DNA from: Deltaproteobacteria bacterium UBA6601
GTDB taxonomy: Bacteria; Myxococcota_A; UBA796; UBA9615
Direction: 5' to 3'
Assembly: GCA_002433485.1 (NCBI GenBank)
Contig: DJIF01000068.1
Coordinates: 28,142 to 58,705 of the forward strand
Length of the DNA stretch: 30,564 bases
The notes beneath the pieces are model-generated. The model saw nothing but the letters and a program-made list of their open reading frames with translations, made no database searches and was not told the DNA's origin. Below, piece after piece: positions 15,881 to 22,707 of this stretch (within the stretch, counting starts at the first letter, position 1; each line of letters begins with the position of its first letter). The position numbers and the translations under genes were made by a program.

Positions 15881-17148
15881 CAGCCGATGGCGCCTCGGGC
15901 AGCATCGAGCCGGTCCGGGTAGATCGGAAAGCGTTGGCAGAGGGCGGTCACCTCGTCCTTGACCTGAGCGTGGAGAGCACTGTCTTCGGGGTCGTTCAGA
16001 ATCTTCAAAATCCAGTCGCCAATGGCTGACATTTCCGGCTCCTTCATGCCCCGCGTGGTGAGGGCCGGGGTGCCGATGCGCAGTCCAGAGGTGACAAAGG
16101 GGGATCGGGTTTCACCGGGAACGGTGTTCTTGTTTACCGTAATGTCAGCGGCCCCTAAGGCGGCCTCTGCCGCTTTACCGGTCAACTCTGTGGCGCTTAG
16201 GTCCACCAGCAGGAGGTGATTGTCGGTGCCTCCGCTGACCAGGTTCAGGCCGCCTGCGGTGAGACGCTGGGCGAGGGCTTGAGCGTTGGTAATTACCTGC
16301 TTCGCATAGTCTTTGAATTGGGGCTGGAGCGCTTCACCAAAAGCTACCGCTTTGGCTGCTATGACATGCATCAGAGGTCCGCCCTGGATGCCAGGAAAGA
16401 CCCTGGAGTTCATGCGCTTGCCAAACTCTTCGCGACACATGGCCAGGCCCCCTCGCGGGCCGCGCAGAGTCTTATGGGTGGTGGTCGTCACAAAGTCGCA
16501 GTGGGGGATTGGATCAGCGTGCAGACCGGTGCATACCAGTCCTGCGATGTGAGCGATGTCAGCCAGGAGCAGCGCACCTACCTCATCAGCGACCGCACGA
16601 AAGCGGGCGAAGTCGATCTCGCGCGGATAGGCCGAACCACCACAGATGATCATCTTTGGCCCATATGCGAGAGCCTGCTGGCGGAGCGCATCGTAGTCGA
16701 TGCGCCCAGAGTCTTCATCGACTCCATAGGCGCTTACCTCGTAGAGCCTCCCCGAGAAGTTGACAGGGCTTCCGTGGGTCAGGTGACCACCGTGGCTGAG
16801 GTCCATTCCCATGATGCGGTCGCCCGGCTCAAGGACCGCCATGTAGGCGGCCATGTTGGCCTGAGAACCTGAGTGGGGTTGGACGTTGACCCGCTCGCAG
16901 CCGAACAACTTCCGGGCTCGCTCCCGGGCGAGGTCCTCTGCAGCGTCGACGAATTCGCAGCCCCCGTAGTAGCGCTTGCCCGGCAGCCCTTCTGCGTACT
17001 TGTTGGTCAATACCGAGCCTTGCGCCGCGAGTACCGCTTCCGAGACGTAATTCTCTGAGGCAATCATCTCGAGCCCGGCTTCCTGACGCTCCAGCTCGTT
17101 GAGGATGAATCGGGCGATCTTTGGGTCCTGGGCAGCCAATGAGTGCAT
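15880..17148 (-). CDS. glyA: Serine hydroxymethyltransferase
   Basis: This PLP enzyme interconverts serine and glycine and loads one-carbon units onto tetrahydrofolate. The 422-aa length is standard. 'LEMIASENYVSEAVL' at the N-terminus, 'GKRYYGGCEFVD' (about 57-68), and the PLP lysine K226 in 'VTTTTHKTLRGPRGG' are all intact, as is 'IQGGPLMHVIAAKAVAF'. The ATG at 17148 has a GGAG 5 nt upstream and lies 34 nt after the rpiB stop. The glyA-nrdR-ribD order is conserved in many proteobacteria. Confidence 0.98.
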   Translation of the reverse strand: MHSLAAQDPKIARFILNELERQEAGLEMIASENYVSEAVLAAQGSVLTNKYAEGLPGKRYYGGCEFVDAAEDLARERARKLFGCERVNVQPHSGSQANMAAYMAVLEPGDRIMGMDLSHGGHLTHGSPVNFSGRLYEVSAYGVDEDSGRIDYDALRQQALAYGPKMIICGGSAYPREIDFARFRAVADEVGALLLADIAHIAGLVCTGLHADPIPHCDFVTTTTHKTLRGPRGGLAMCREEFGKRMNSRVFPGIQGGPLMHVIAAKAVAFGEALQPQFKDYAKQVITNAQALAQRLTAGGLNLVSGGTDNHLLLVDLSATELTGKAAEAALGAADITVNKNTVPGETRSPFVTSGLRIGTPALTTRGMKEPEMSAIGDWILKILNDPEDSALHAQVKDEVTALCQRFPIYPDRLDAARGAIG

Positions 17149-17182
17149 AGCTTCTCCGAGAAGGGGGCGCTCTGAGGGATGC

Positions 17183-17614
17183 TCAGGCGGGATCTATCTT
17201 GAGGACGCGTCGCTCGTGACGCCCACCCTCAAAACTGGCGGACAGGAAGGCGTCCACAAGCTCCACGGCCAGGGAAGGTCCGAGGATGCGTGCGCCCAGA
17301 CAGAGCACCTGGGCGTTGTTGTGTTCGACGATCATGCGAGCAGAGAACACATCAGAGACGACCCCAGCGCGAATCCCCGGGACTCGGTTGGCGGCCATCG
17401 CCATACCCTGGCCGGTCCCGCAGACGAGAATACCGCGCTCAGCATGCCCTCCCGCGACCTGGCGGGCCACTGCATGGGCAAAGTCCGGATAGTCAACGCT
17501 TTGGCTACCCTGGGTGCCCAGGTCTTCGACGTCTAGCCCGCGTTGGCGTAGATGTGCGGCAAGCTGCTCTTTGAGCTCGATTCCGCCATGGTCAGAGGCT
17601 AAGGCGATGCGCAT
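17183..17614 (-). CDS. rpiB: Ribose-5-phosphate isomerase B
   Basis: The 143-aa enzyme interconverts ribose 5-phosphate and ribulose 5-phosphate in the pentose phosphate pathway. 'MRIALASDHGGIELKE' is the typical start. Catalytic C65 lies in 'LVCGTGQGMAMAANR', and 'GVVSDVFSARMIVEHNNAQV' carries the conserved HNN element. Start and fabF stop overlap by one base (TGATG), indicating coupled translation. Ribulose 5-phosphate is a riboflavin precursor, so the location with ribD/ribE is metabolically sensible, although that link is inference. Confidence 0.97.
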   Translation of the reverse strand: MRIALASDHGGIELKEQLAAHLRQRGLDVEDLGTQGSQSVDYPDFAHAVARQVAGGHAERGILVCGTGQGMAMAANRVPGIRAGVVSDVFSARMIVEHNNAQVLCLGARILGPSLAVELVDAFLSASFEGGRHERRVLKIDPA

Positions 17615-18852
17615 CAGCTCACCTTACCGAGCACAAGGCAGGAGTTGGTGCCACCGAAACCGAAGGCGTTGGACAGCACGTTGTCGACCTGGAGTTCACG
17701 AGGTTCATGAGGGATGTAATCCAGATCGCACTCCGGGTCGGGTCGGTCCAGGTTGATCGTTGGAGGAAGTACGCCGTGACTAAGGGCCATTCCGCAGATT
17801 ACCGCCTCAAGCCCGCCAGCCGCACCTAGCAGGTGCCCAGTCATGGACTTGGTGGATGATACTGCCAGCTTATACGCGTGTTCACCGAAGACGCGTTTTA
17901 TTGCCTGGGTCTCGGCGACGTCGTTGAACGGGGTGCTGGTGCCATGTGCATTGACGTATTGGATTTGCTCCGGGCTCAGCTGGGCGTCCTTCAGAGCTCG
18001 CTGCATGCAATCGGTGGCCCCGCTTCCGTCTGGCGAGGGGGCGGTCATGTGGTGGGCGTCTGAGTTGGCGCCGTAGCCCTTTACCTCGCAGTAGATGCGA
18101 GCGCCTCGAGCTCTTGCGTACTCCAGCTCTTCGAGCACCACAACGCCAGCACCTTCACTCATGACGAAGCCATTTCGATCGGCATCAAAGGGTCGGCTTG
18201 CCAGGGTCGGCTCAGCGTTGCGAGGGGATAGTGCCCGCATCTTGGCAAAGCCCGCCACTGAGACTGGGATGATGCCGGCCTCACCGCCACCTGAGATCAC
18301 CACCTTGGCATCGCCGTATTGGATCAGGCGCATGGCCTCCCCAATGGAGTGATTGCCGGTTGCGCAGGCGCTTACGTGAGAGAAGTTGGGGCCCTTTGCA
18401 CCCAGCAAGATGGAGACATGACCGGAGGCCAGATTGATCAGGATGCGCGGGATCAAGAAGGGTGAAATTCGCCTGGGGCCTTTCTCCGCCACCAGCGCGC
18501 TGCCTTTGCACAAGGAATCGGCACCACCGATGCCCGAGCCGATATAGACACCGACATCACGTGCATTGCTATCGTTGATTTCCAGTCCAGAGTCCTCTAC
18601 TGCCATTAAGGCTGCAGCGATCGAGAACTGGAGGAAACGATCCAGTTTCTTTACTTCTTTGGGTTCGATCCAGCGGGTGGGGTCGAAGTCTCGTACCTCG
18701 CCAGCGATGGTGACCGGGAAGTCGGTCGTGTCAAAGAGACTGATCTGTCCGATCCCGCTGCGTCCAGCCAGGAGCGCTTCCCACAGTGCTTCGCAGCTGT
18801 TTCCCAGCGGCGACAAGCTGCCCATTCCGGTAACGACAACGCGATTCTTCAC
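17614..18852 (-). CDS. fabF: Beta-ketoacyl-ACP synthase II
   Basis: FabF condenses malonyl-ACP with acyl-ACP in fatty-acid elongation. The 412-aa protein has the intact thiolase-fold Cys-His-His triad: C163 in 'VSACATGNHS', H303 in 'NAHGTSTPFND' and H340 in 'KSMTGHLLGAAGG' (with K335). Start is GTG 18852 with GAGGAG about 10 nt upstream. It lies 38 nt downstream of acpP, the usual acpP-fabF pairing. Confidence 0.97.
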   Translation of the reverse strand: MKNRVVVTGMGSLSPLGNSCEALWEALLAGRSGIGQISLFDTTDFPVTIAGEVRDFDPTRWIEPKEVKKLDRFLQFSIAAALMAVEDSGLEINDSNARDVGVYIGSGIGGADSLCKGSALVAEKGPRRISPFLIPRILINLASGHVSILLGAKGPNFSHVSACATGNHSIGEAMRLIQYGDAKVVISGGGEAGIIPVSVAGFAKMRALSPRNAEPTLASRPFDADRNGFVMSEGAGVVVLEELEYARARGARIYCEVKGYGANSDAHHMTAPSPDGSGATDCMQRALKDAQLSPEQIQYVNAHGTSTPFNDVAETQAIKRVFGEHAYKLAVSSTKSMTGHLLGAAGGLEAVICGMALSHGVLPPTINLDRPDPECDLDYIPHEPRELQVDNVLSNAFGFGGTNSCLVLGKVS

Positions 18853-18890
18853 TGGTCGCTCTCCTCGGTCGTGGTCGCCGATGGGAGGAG

Positions 18891-19130
18891 CTACTTGCTC
18901 TGGGCGTTGATGTAGTCGATGGCGTTGCGAACGGTCTGGATCTTCTCGGCTTCTTCATCCGGGATGTCCATCTGAAACGCATCTTCCATGGCCATCACCA
19001 ACTCTACGATGTCCAGGCTATCGGCACCCAGGTCGTCAATGAACGAAGAGTCCAGATTGATCTCCTCTGCGCTGATCTGTAGCTGCTCGGCGACGATGTC
19101 ACGCACCTTTGCTTCGGTTGACTCAGACAT
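18891..19130 (-). CDS. acpP: Acyl carrier protein
   Basis: This 79-aa acidic protein carries growing acyl chains on a 4'-phosphopantetheine attached to S38 in the 'GADSLDIVELVM' motif. Length and four-helix pattern are normal. The ATG has purine-rich sequence (GGAG, GAGGGAG) just upstream. It is followed directly by fabF, but is preceded by plsX rather than the usual fabG, with a 129-nt gap that is distinctly AT-rich. Confidence 0.98.
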   Translation of the reverse strand: MSESTEAKVRDIVAEQLQISAEEINLDSSFIDDLGADSLDIVELVMAMEDAFQMDIPDEEAEKIQTVRNAIDYINAQSK

Positions 19131-19198
19131 GATGCTCCACTCCCTCTCCTTGGATGGATCTTTGGGCGCAGAAACGAGCCTTGGGGTCCATCTGATTC

Positions 19199-19230
19199 AT
19201 CACATAAGATACTGTAATTACTAAGATTTT
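19199..19230 (-). promoter_or_regulatory. AT-rich leader region upstream of acpP, possible promoter
   Basis: This stretch is one of the few AT-rich islands in the window and lies 70-100 nt before the acpP start. On the minus strand it contains 'TATCTT' and 'TTATGT', either of which could serve as a -10, but no -35 close to TTGACA is at proper spacing. I infer a separate promoter because acpP is normally highly expressed. Confidence 0.3.
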
Positions 19231-19233
19231 GCC

Positions 19234-19247
19234 TCGCCTTTTGGCGA
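19234..19247 (-). terminator. Hairpin directly after plsX, possible attenuator
   Basis: TCGCC and GGCGA form a 5-bp stem with a 4-nt loop, starting 12 nt beyond the plsX stop. The minus-strand sequence after it is purine/A-rich rather than a U-tract, so it does not fit a strong intrinsic terminator. It may protect the 3' end of an rpmF-plsX transcript or reduce read-through into acpP. Confidence 0.25.
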
Positions 19248-19259
19248 TGTGAAGCGATT

Positions 19260-20291
19260 CTACTCGGCCCTTTCGGGCATTTCAACTGCATCGGTAGCAT
19301 CCTGTCCCGTGGCAAGCGAGGTGCGGATCTCGTTGAGCAGCCGGGCTCCCGCAACTCGATTAGCAAAGCTCAGGGCGTTGGCGATCTGGTTCGGCTCCGC
19401 CGCGCCATGGCCGATGATGCTCACAGCGTCCACCCCGAGCAGCAGGCCGCCGCCGTATTCGCTGTAGTCGAGTTCGGCCAGAGCGCTCTTTAGCGAGGGT
19501 CGTAGCAGCAGAGCTCCAGCCTGGGAGATTAGGTTTCTGGCTGCCGCATCACGGACCAGGGACTTGATGTGCAGAGCCATGCCTTCTGCCGCCTTGATCA
19601 TGATGTTACCGGTCCAGCCATCGGTGACCACTACTCGGATGTTGCCTTCGAGAACCTCGTGCGGCTCTATGTATCCGGCAAAGCTTAGCCCCGGGGCAGC
19701 GGCTAGCAGCTTTGCGGCGCTGCGGGTCAGGTCGGTACCCTTCTCTGCTTCAGCGCCGTTGCTGAGCACCGCCAGTTTTGGATTTCGCTCGCCGAAGGCC
19801 GCCTGTACCAGGGCCGCACCCATCAGGCCGAACTGCAGCAGGAACTCAGGCTTACAGTCCACCGATGCGCCGGAGTCCAGCAGCACCACCGGACCCTGCC
19901 GACCTGGAAAAATACTGGCGATCGCGGGTCTCAGTACGCCGGGGCTGCGGCCGCAGGAGAACAGGGCGCTGGCCATGGCCGCACCGGAGTTGCCCATAGT
20001 AACGACTGCCTCCGCCTGTCCCTTGCTGACCAGCTCGAAGCTGACCCGCAGCGAGGAGTCCCGTTTGCGCCGGGCCGCCGAGACAGCCTTGTCGTCCATC
20101 TCTACGACCTCGCTGGCGTGAGCGAGGTGGACGTTGGGGGGTAGGCCTCCCTGCTCCGCTATTTCTTCACGAAGTACGGCTTCGTCGCCGACCAGCAAGA
20201 TCTCAAACCCTTGCCTAGAGGCCTTAATGGCTCCTGCTACGTTGGCCCCTGGACCTTTGTCGCCGCCCATCGCATCGAGAGCTATCCGCAC
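19260..20291 (-). CDS. plsX: Phosphate acyltransferase PlsX
   Basis: PlsX converts acyl-ACP to acyl-phosphate, the acyl donor for PlsY in phospholipid synthesis. The 343-aa protein shows the family start 'MRIALDAMGGDKGP', 'ASEVVEMDDKAV', 'VTMGNSGAAMASALF', 'VLLDSGASVDCKPE' and 'VVTDGWTGNIMIKAAEGMA'. Length is normal. It follows rpmF by 75 nt, the classic rpmF-plsX arrangement, and is collinear with acpP and fabF, joining phospholipid and fatty-acid synthesis. Confidence 0.97.
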   Translation of the reverse strand: MRIALDAMGGDKGPGANVAGAIKASRQGFEILLVGDEAVLREEIAEQGGLPPNVHLAHASEVVEMDDKAVSAARRKRDSSLRVSFELVSKGQAEAVVTMGNSGAAMASALFSCGRSPGVLRPAIASIFPGRQGPVVLLDSGASVDCKPEFLLQFGLMGAALVQAAFGERNPKLAVLSNGAEAEKGTDLTRSAAKLLAAAPGLSFAGYIEPHEVLEGNIRVVVTDGWTGNIMIKAAEGMALHIKSLVRDAAARNLISQAGALLLRPSLKSALAELDYSEYGGGLLLGVDAVSIIGHGAAEPNQIANALSFANRVAGARLLNEIRTSLATGQDATDAVEMPERAE

Positions 20292-20366
20292 GGCGCTCTA
20301 CCCCCGTCGCTGCAGGCAGCGGGTCATAACGATGTGGTTCCAGTACCTCGCTTGAGGGAGTGGAAC

Positions 20367-20552
20367 TCAGGCTTCTTCGATGTCGAAGACCTTGCGTCCA
20401 CGATAGGTGCCGCATTCATGGCACACGTGGTGTCGCTGCTTCCATGCAGCGCAGGTCTCACAGCGCACCAGGGCGACATTGAACTGGATTGCATCGTGGG
20501 AACGACGCTTGTCCCTGCGGGTCTTGCTGGTTTTTCTTTTCGGGACTGCCAT
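20367..20552 (-). CDS. rpmF: 50S ribosomal protein L32
   Basis: The 61-aa protein starts 'MAVPKRKTSKTRRDKRR', the strongly conserved basic N-terminus of L32. Four cysteines C31, C34, C44 and C47 ('CETC', 'CHEC') form the zinc-binding version. An AAGGAG lies 10 nt before the ATG, and a near-consensus promoter is about 40 nt upstream of the start. Placement between DUF177 and plsX is the widely conserved order. Confidence 0.98.
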   Translation of the reverse strand: MAVPKRKTSKTRRDKRRSHDAIQFNVALVRCETCAAWKQRHHVCHECGTYRGRKVFDIEEA

Positions 20553-20599
20553 GGTCTCGATACTCCTTTACGGAACGCTGGGCGCTTCCGAGCGGCGCA

Positions 20600-20627
20600 A
20601 TTATCTATTTCGGGTGGCGCCTGTCAA
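20600..20627 (-). promoter_or_regulatory. Strong sigma70-type promoter of rpmF-plsX
   Basis: On the minus strand a perfect TTGACA -35 (20622-20627) is separated by 16 nt from a GATAAT -10 (20600-20605, 5 of 6 matches). Predicted transcription start is near 20593, giving an untranslated leader of about 40 nt before rpmF. It lies in the gap after the DUF177 gene, partly extending toward its 3' end. This is the best promoter match I found in the window. Confidence 0.7.
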
Positions 20628-20651
20628 GGACCAGAATGACGGTTCTGTTAA

Positions 20652-21200
20652 TCAGTCCTTTAGTTTGAGTGCCTTAAGTGAAGCCCAGCGGTCATCGGTT
20701 TCGGGTTCGCAGCTGCACTCGCGGTGGTTTAATTCGGCTCCGCAGCCCGAGCAGATTCCTTTGCAGTCAGCCATACAGAGAGGCTTTGTCGGGAGCGCTA
20801 GGACCAGTTCTTCTGCCAGCAATTCGCCCAGGTCCAGCTCGTTGTCCGGGAGCAGATCCCGGTCGAGATCCGAGCGTGATAGTTCCACTTCTTCTTCGTG
20901 GTTCTGGGGTGGCTCTCTCAGATAAACCCGAAAAAAACCGCGCTCAACAGGCTGGGAAAAGCTTGCCGCGCAGCGCGAGCAACCGGCCCCCAGGCTGGCC
21001 CGCAGCGAGCCCTCGACATCGACTCTGTCCGGCCAGGGCTTGATCGTGACAGAGGCCTCGCCGCTCGGGTTGTGGTCGCGGTGCTCCCCTTCGTTCGCGC
21101 CGGTCAGTGCTGAGGCGAAGCGAGCTTCCGTCTGGTCAACCTGGATCTGTAGTCCCTGCTCGGGCAATTCAGCCAGTTTTATGAGCAATGGCGAACTCAT
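20652..21200 (-). CDS. YceD/DUF177 family protein
   Basis: The 182-aa protein belongs to the DUF177 family encoded next to rpmF in most bacteria, implicated in 23S rRNA maturation or ribosome assembly. Visible are C74/C77 ('CSRC') in the middle and a C-terminal cluster C142, C146, C150, C153, C162, C164 ('CMADCKGICSGCGAELN'), matching the family's conserved 'C..dCkGlCp.CG..LN' pattern. The start overlaps the gltX stop by 4 nt. Confidence 0.93.
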   Translation of the reverse strand: MSSPLLIKLAELPEQGLQIQVDQTEARFASALTGANEGEHRDHNPSGEASVTIKPWPDRVDVEGSLRASLGAGCSRCAASFSQPVERGFFRVYLREPPQNHEEEVELSRSDLDRDLLPDNELDLGELLAEELVLALPTKPLCMADCKGICSGCGAELNHRECSCEPETDDRWASLKALKLKD

Positions 21201-22660
21201 GAACCTGCTTCTTCCCGGGGCTCGGCTTCGATGTGTTCAATGGCCATGGTGAGTCGTTGCAGACTCTTGACCTTGCCGAGGGCTGCCAGGGTCTCGTACA
21301 GCCCTGGTGAGATGCTGGTTCCGGTAATGGCAACTCGGATCGGCTGGGCGAGTTTTCCCATCTTTACGTCGAGCTTCGCCAGGACCTCAGCCAGGCATGC
21401 TTCAAGCTCCTGGTCATTCCAGTTCTGGAGCTGGTTGAGGGCCGCGTGGGCGGCTTTTAGCCTGGGTAGGCAGTCAGGCTTGAAGAACTTCCGTTTGGCT
21501 TTCGCCTCGTACTCGATTGCTTCGGCTGCTCGCCAGTAGAAGGCCCCCTGGTCCACCAACTCCGCCAAGGTCCGGGCGCGCTCTTTGAGGGTGGCAATGC
21601 GCTTCGCCATGACCGCGTCTGCGGCAGCGTCCTGGAAGCCAGCCGCGCTGATGCGGGGAGCAATCATCTCTGCCAGTCGTTCATCGCTAAGGGAGGTGAT
21701 GTACTGACCATTGAGCCAGAGCAGCTTCTCTGGATTCCAGACTCCTGGAGAGCGCCCAACGGCGTCCAGCGAGAACAGCTCGATGAGTTCGTCGCGACGG
21801 AATACCTCCTGATCGCCATGGCTCCAGCCCAGTCGAGCCAGAAAATTAATCATGGCATCGGGCAGGTAACCCTCATCGTCGTATTGCATCACGTTGGTGG
21901 CACCGTGACGTTTGCTCAGGCGTTTCTTGTCAGCACCGAGGATCAGCGGAGCGTGGGCGAAGCTGGGCGGCTTAACGCCCAGTGCCTGGTAGATCTGAAT
22001 CTGCTTTGGTGTGTTGTTCAGGTGGTCGTCGCCGCGCACCACGTGCGTGATGCCCATGGTCATGTCGTCAACCACCACCACAAAGTTATAGAGGGGGTCA
22101 CCGTTCGAGCGGACCACGACCTGGTCGCTGAGCTCTTTGTTTTGGAAGACGACGTCGCCTCGAATCAGGTCAGAGACGGTGGTCTCGCCGTCCAGGGGGG
22201 CCTTGAGGCGCAGTACGTAGGGCTCTCCTGCAGGCCACTGCTGAGGGGAGAGCTCGCGGCAGGTCCGGTCGTAGGCGGGCTTGCGCCCTTCCCGTTGGGC
22301 CGCCTCTCGCTTCTCCCGCAGCAATTCGGCGCTGCAGTAGCAGCGGTAGAGATGACCGGTTTTGATGAGTTGGTCGACGTAGCGCTGGTAGACAGGCCCT
22401 CGCTGACTCTGGAAGTAGGGGGCGTGGGGTCCGCCCACCTCAGGACCCTCGTCCCAGTCGAGCCCCAGCCAGCGCAGTCCATCGAGGATCGCCTGAATGC
22501 TCTCAGCGGTGGAGCGGGCTCGATCGGTGTCTTCTACCCTCAATATGAATTGGCCACCGTGGCGCCGGGCGAACAGCCAGCAGAACAGCGCGGTACGGGC
22601 GCCGCCAATGTGAAGATAGCCCGAGGGGCTGGGAGCAAAGCGCAGGCGAGGGGCGGTCAT
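21197..22660 (-). CDS. gltX: Glutamate--tRNA ligase
   Basis: The 487-aa class I synthetase charges tRNA-Glu. I chose ATG 22660 over the longer open frame to 22729, because GGAG lies 5 nt upstream and the protein then begins 'MTAPRLRFAPSPSGYLHIGG', the family start. The HIGH-type motif is HIGG at 17-20 and the KMSKS-type motif is 'KKRLSKRHG' at about 245-250. A Cys-rich insertion ('CYCSAELL', 'YDRTCREL') matches the zinc-binding region of GltX. As a D-type or dual-specificity check, no gatCAB genes are in view, so whether it also charges tRNA-Gln is unknown. It heads the eleven-gene minus-strand run. Confidence 0.97.
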   Translation of the reverse strand: MTAPRLRFAPSPSGYLHIGGARTALFCWLFARRHGGQFILRVEDTDRARSTAESIQAILDGLRWLGLDWDEGPEVGGPHAPYFQSQRGPVYQRYVDQLIKTGHLYRCYCSAELLREKREAAQREGRKPAYDRTCRELSPQQWPAGEPYVLRLKAPLDGETTVSDLIRGDVVFQNKELSDQVVVRSNGDPLYNFVVVVDDMTMGITHVVRGDDHLNNTPKQIQIYQALGVKPPSFAHAPLILGADKKRLSKRHGATNVMQYDDEGYLPDAMINFLARLGWSHGDQEVFRRDELIELFSLDAVGRSPGVWNPEKLLWLNGQYITSLSDERLAEMIAPRISAAGFQDAAADAVMAKRIATLKERARTLAELVDQGAFYWRAAEAIEYEAKAKRKFFKPDCLPRLKAAHAALNQLQNWNDQELEACLAEVLAKLDVKMGKLAQPIRVAITGTSISPGLYETLAALGKVKSLQRLTMAIEHIEAEPREEAGS

Positions 22661-22707
22661 AACGACTCCGCTGGGTCTACTCGACCCGGGCGCGAGGGCC
22701 CTGGATA

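Noticed and set aside
15407..17148. FMN riboswitch or NrdR box in front of the riboflavin and nrdR genes
   Set aside because: These genes are embedded in an operon with 1-nt overlaps, leaving no leader in which a riboswitch could fit.
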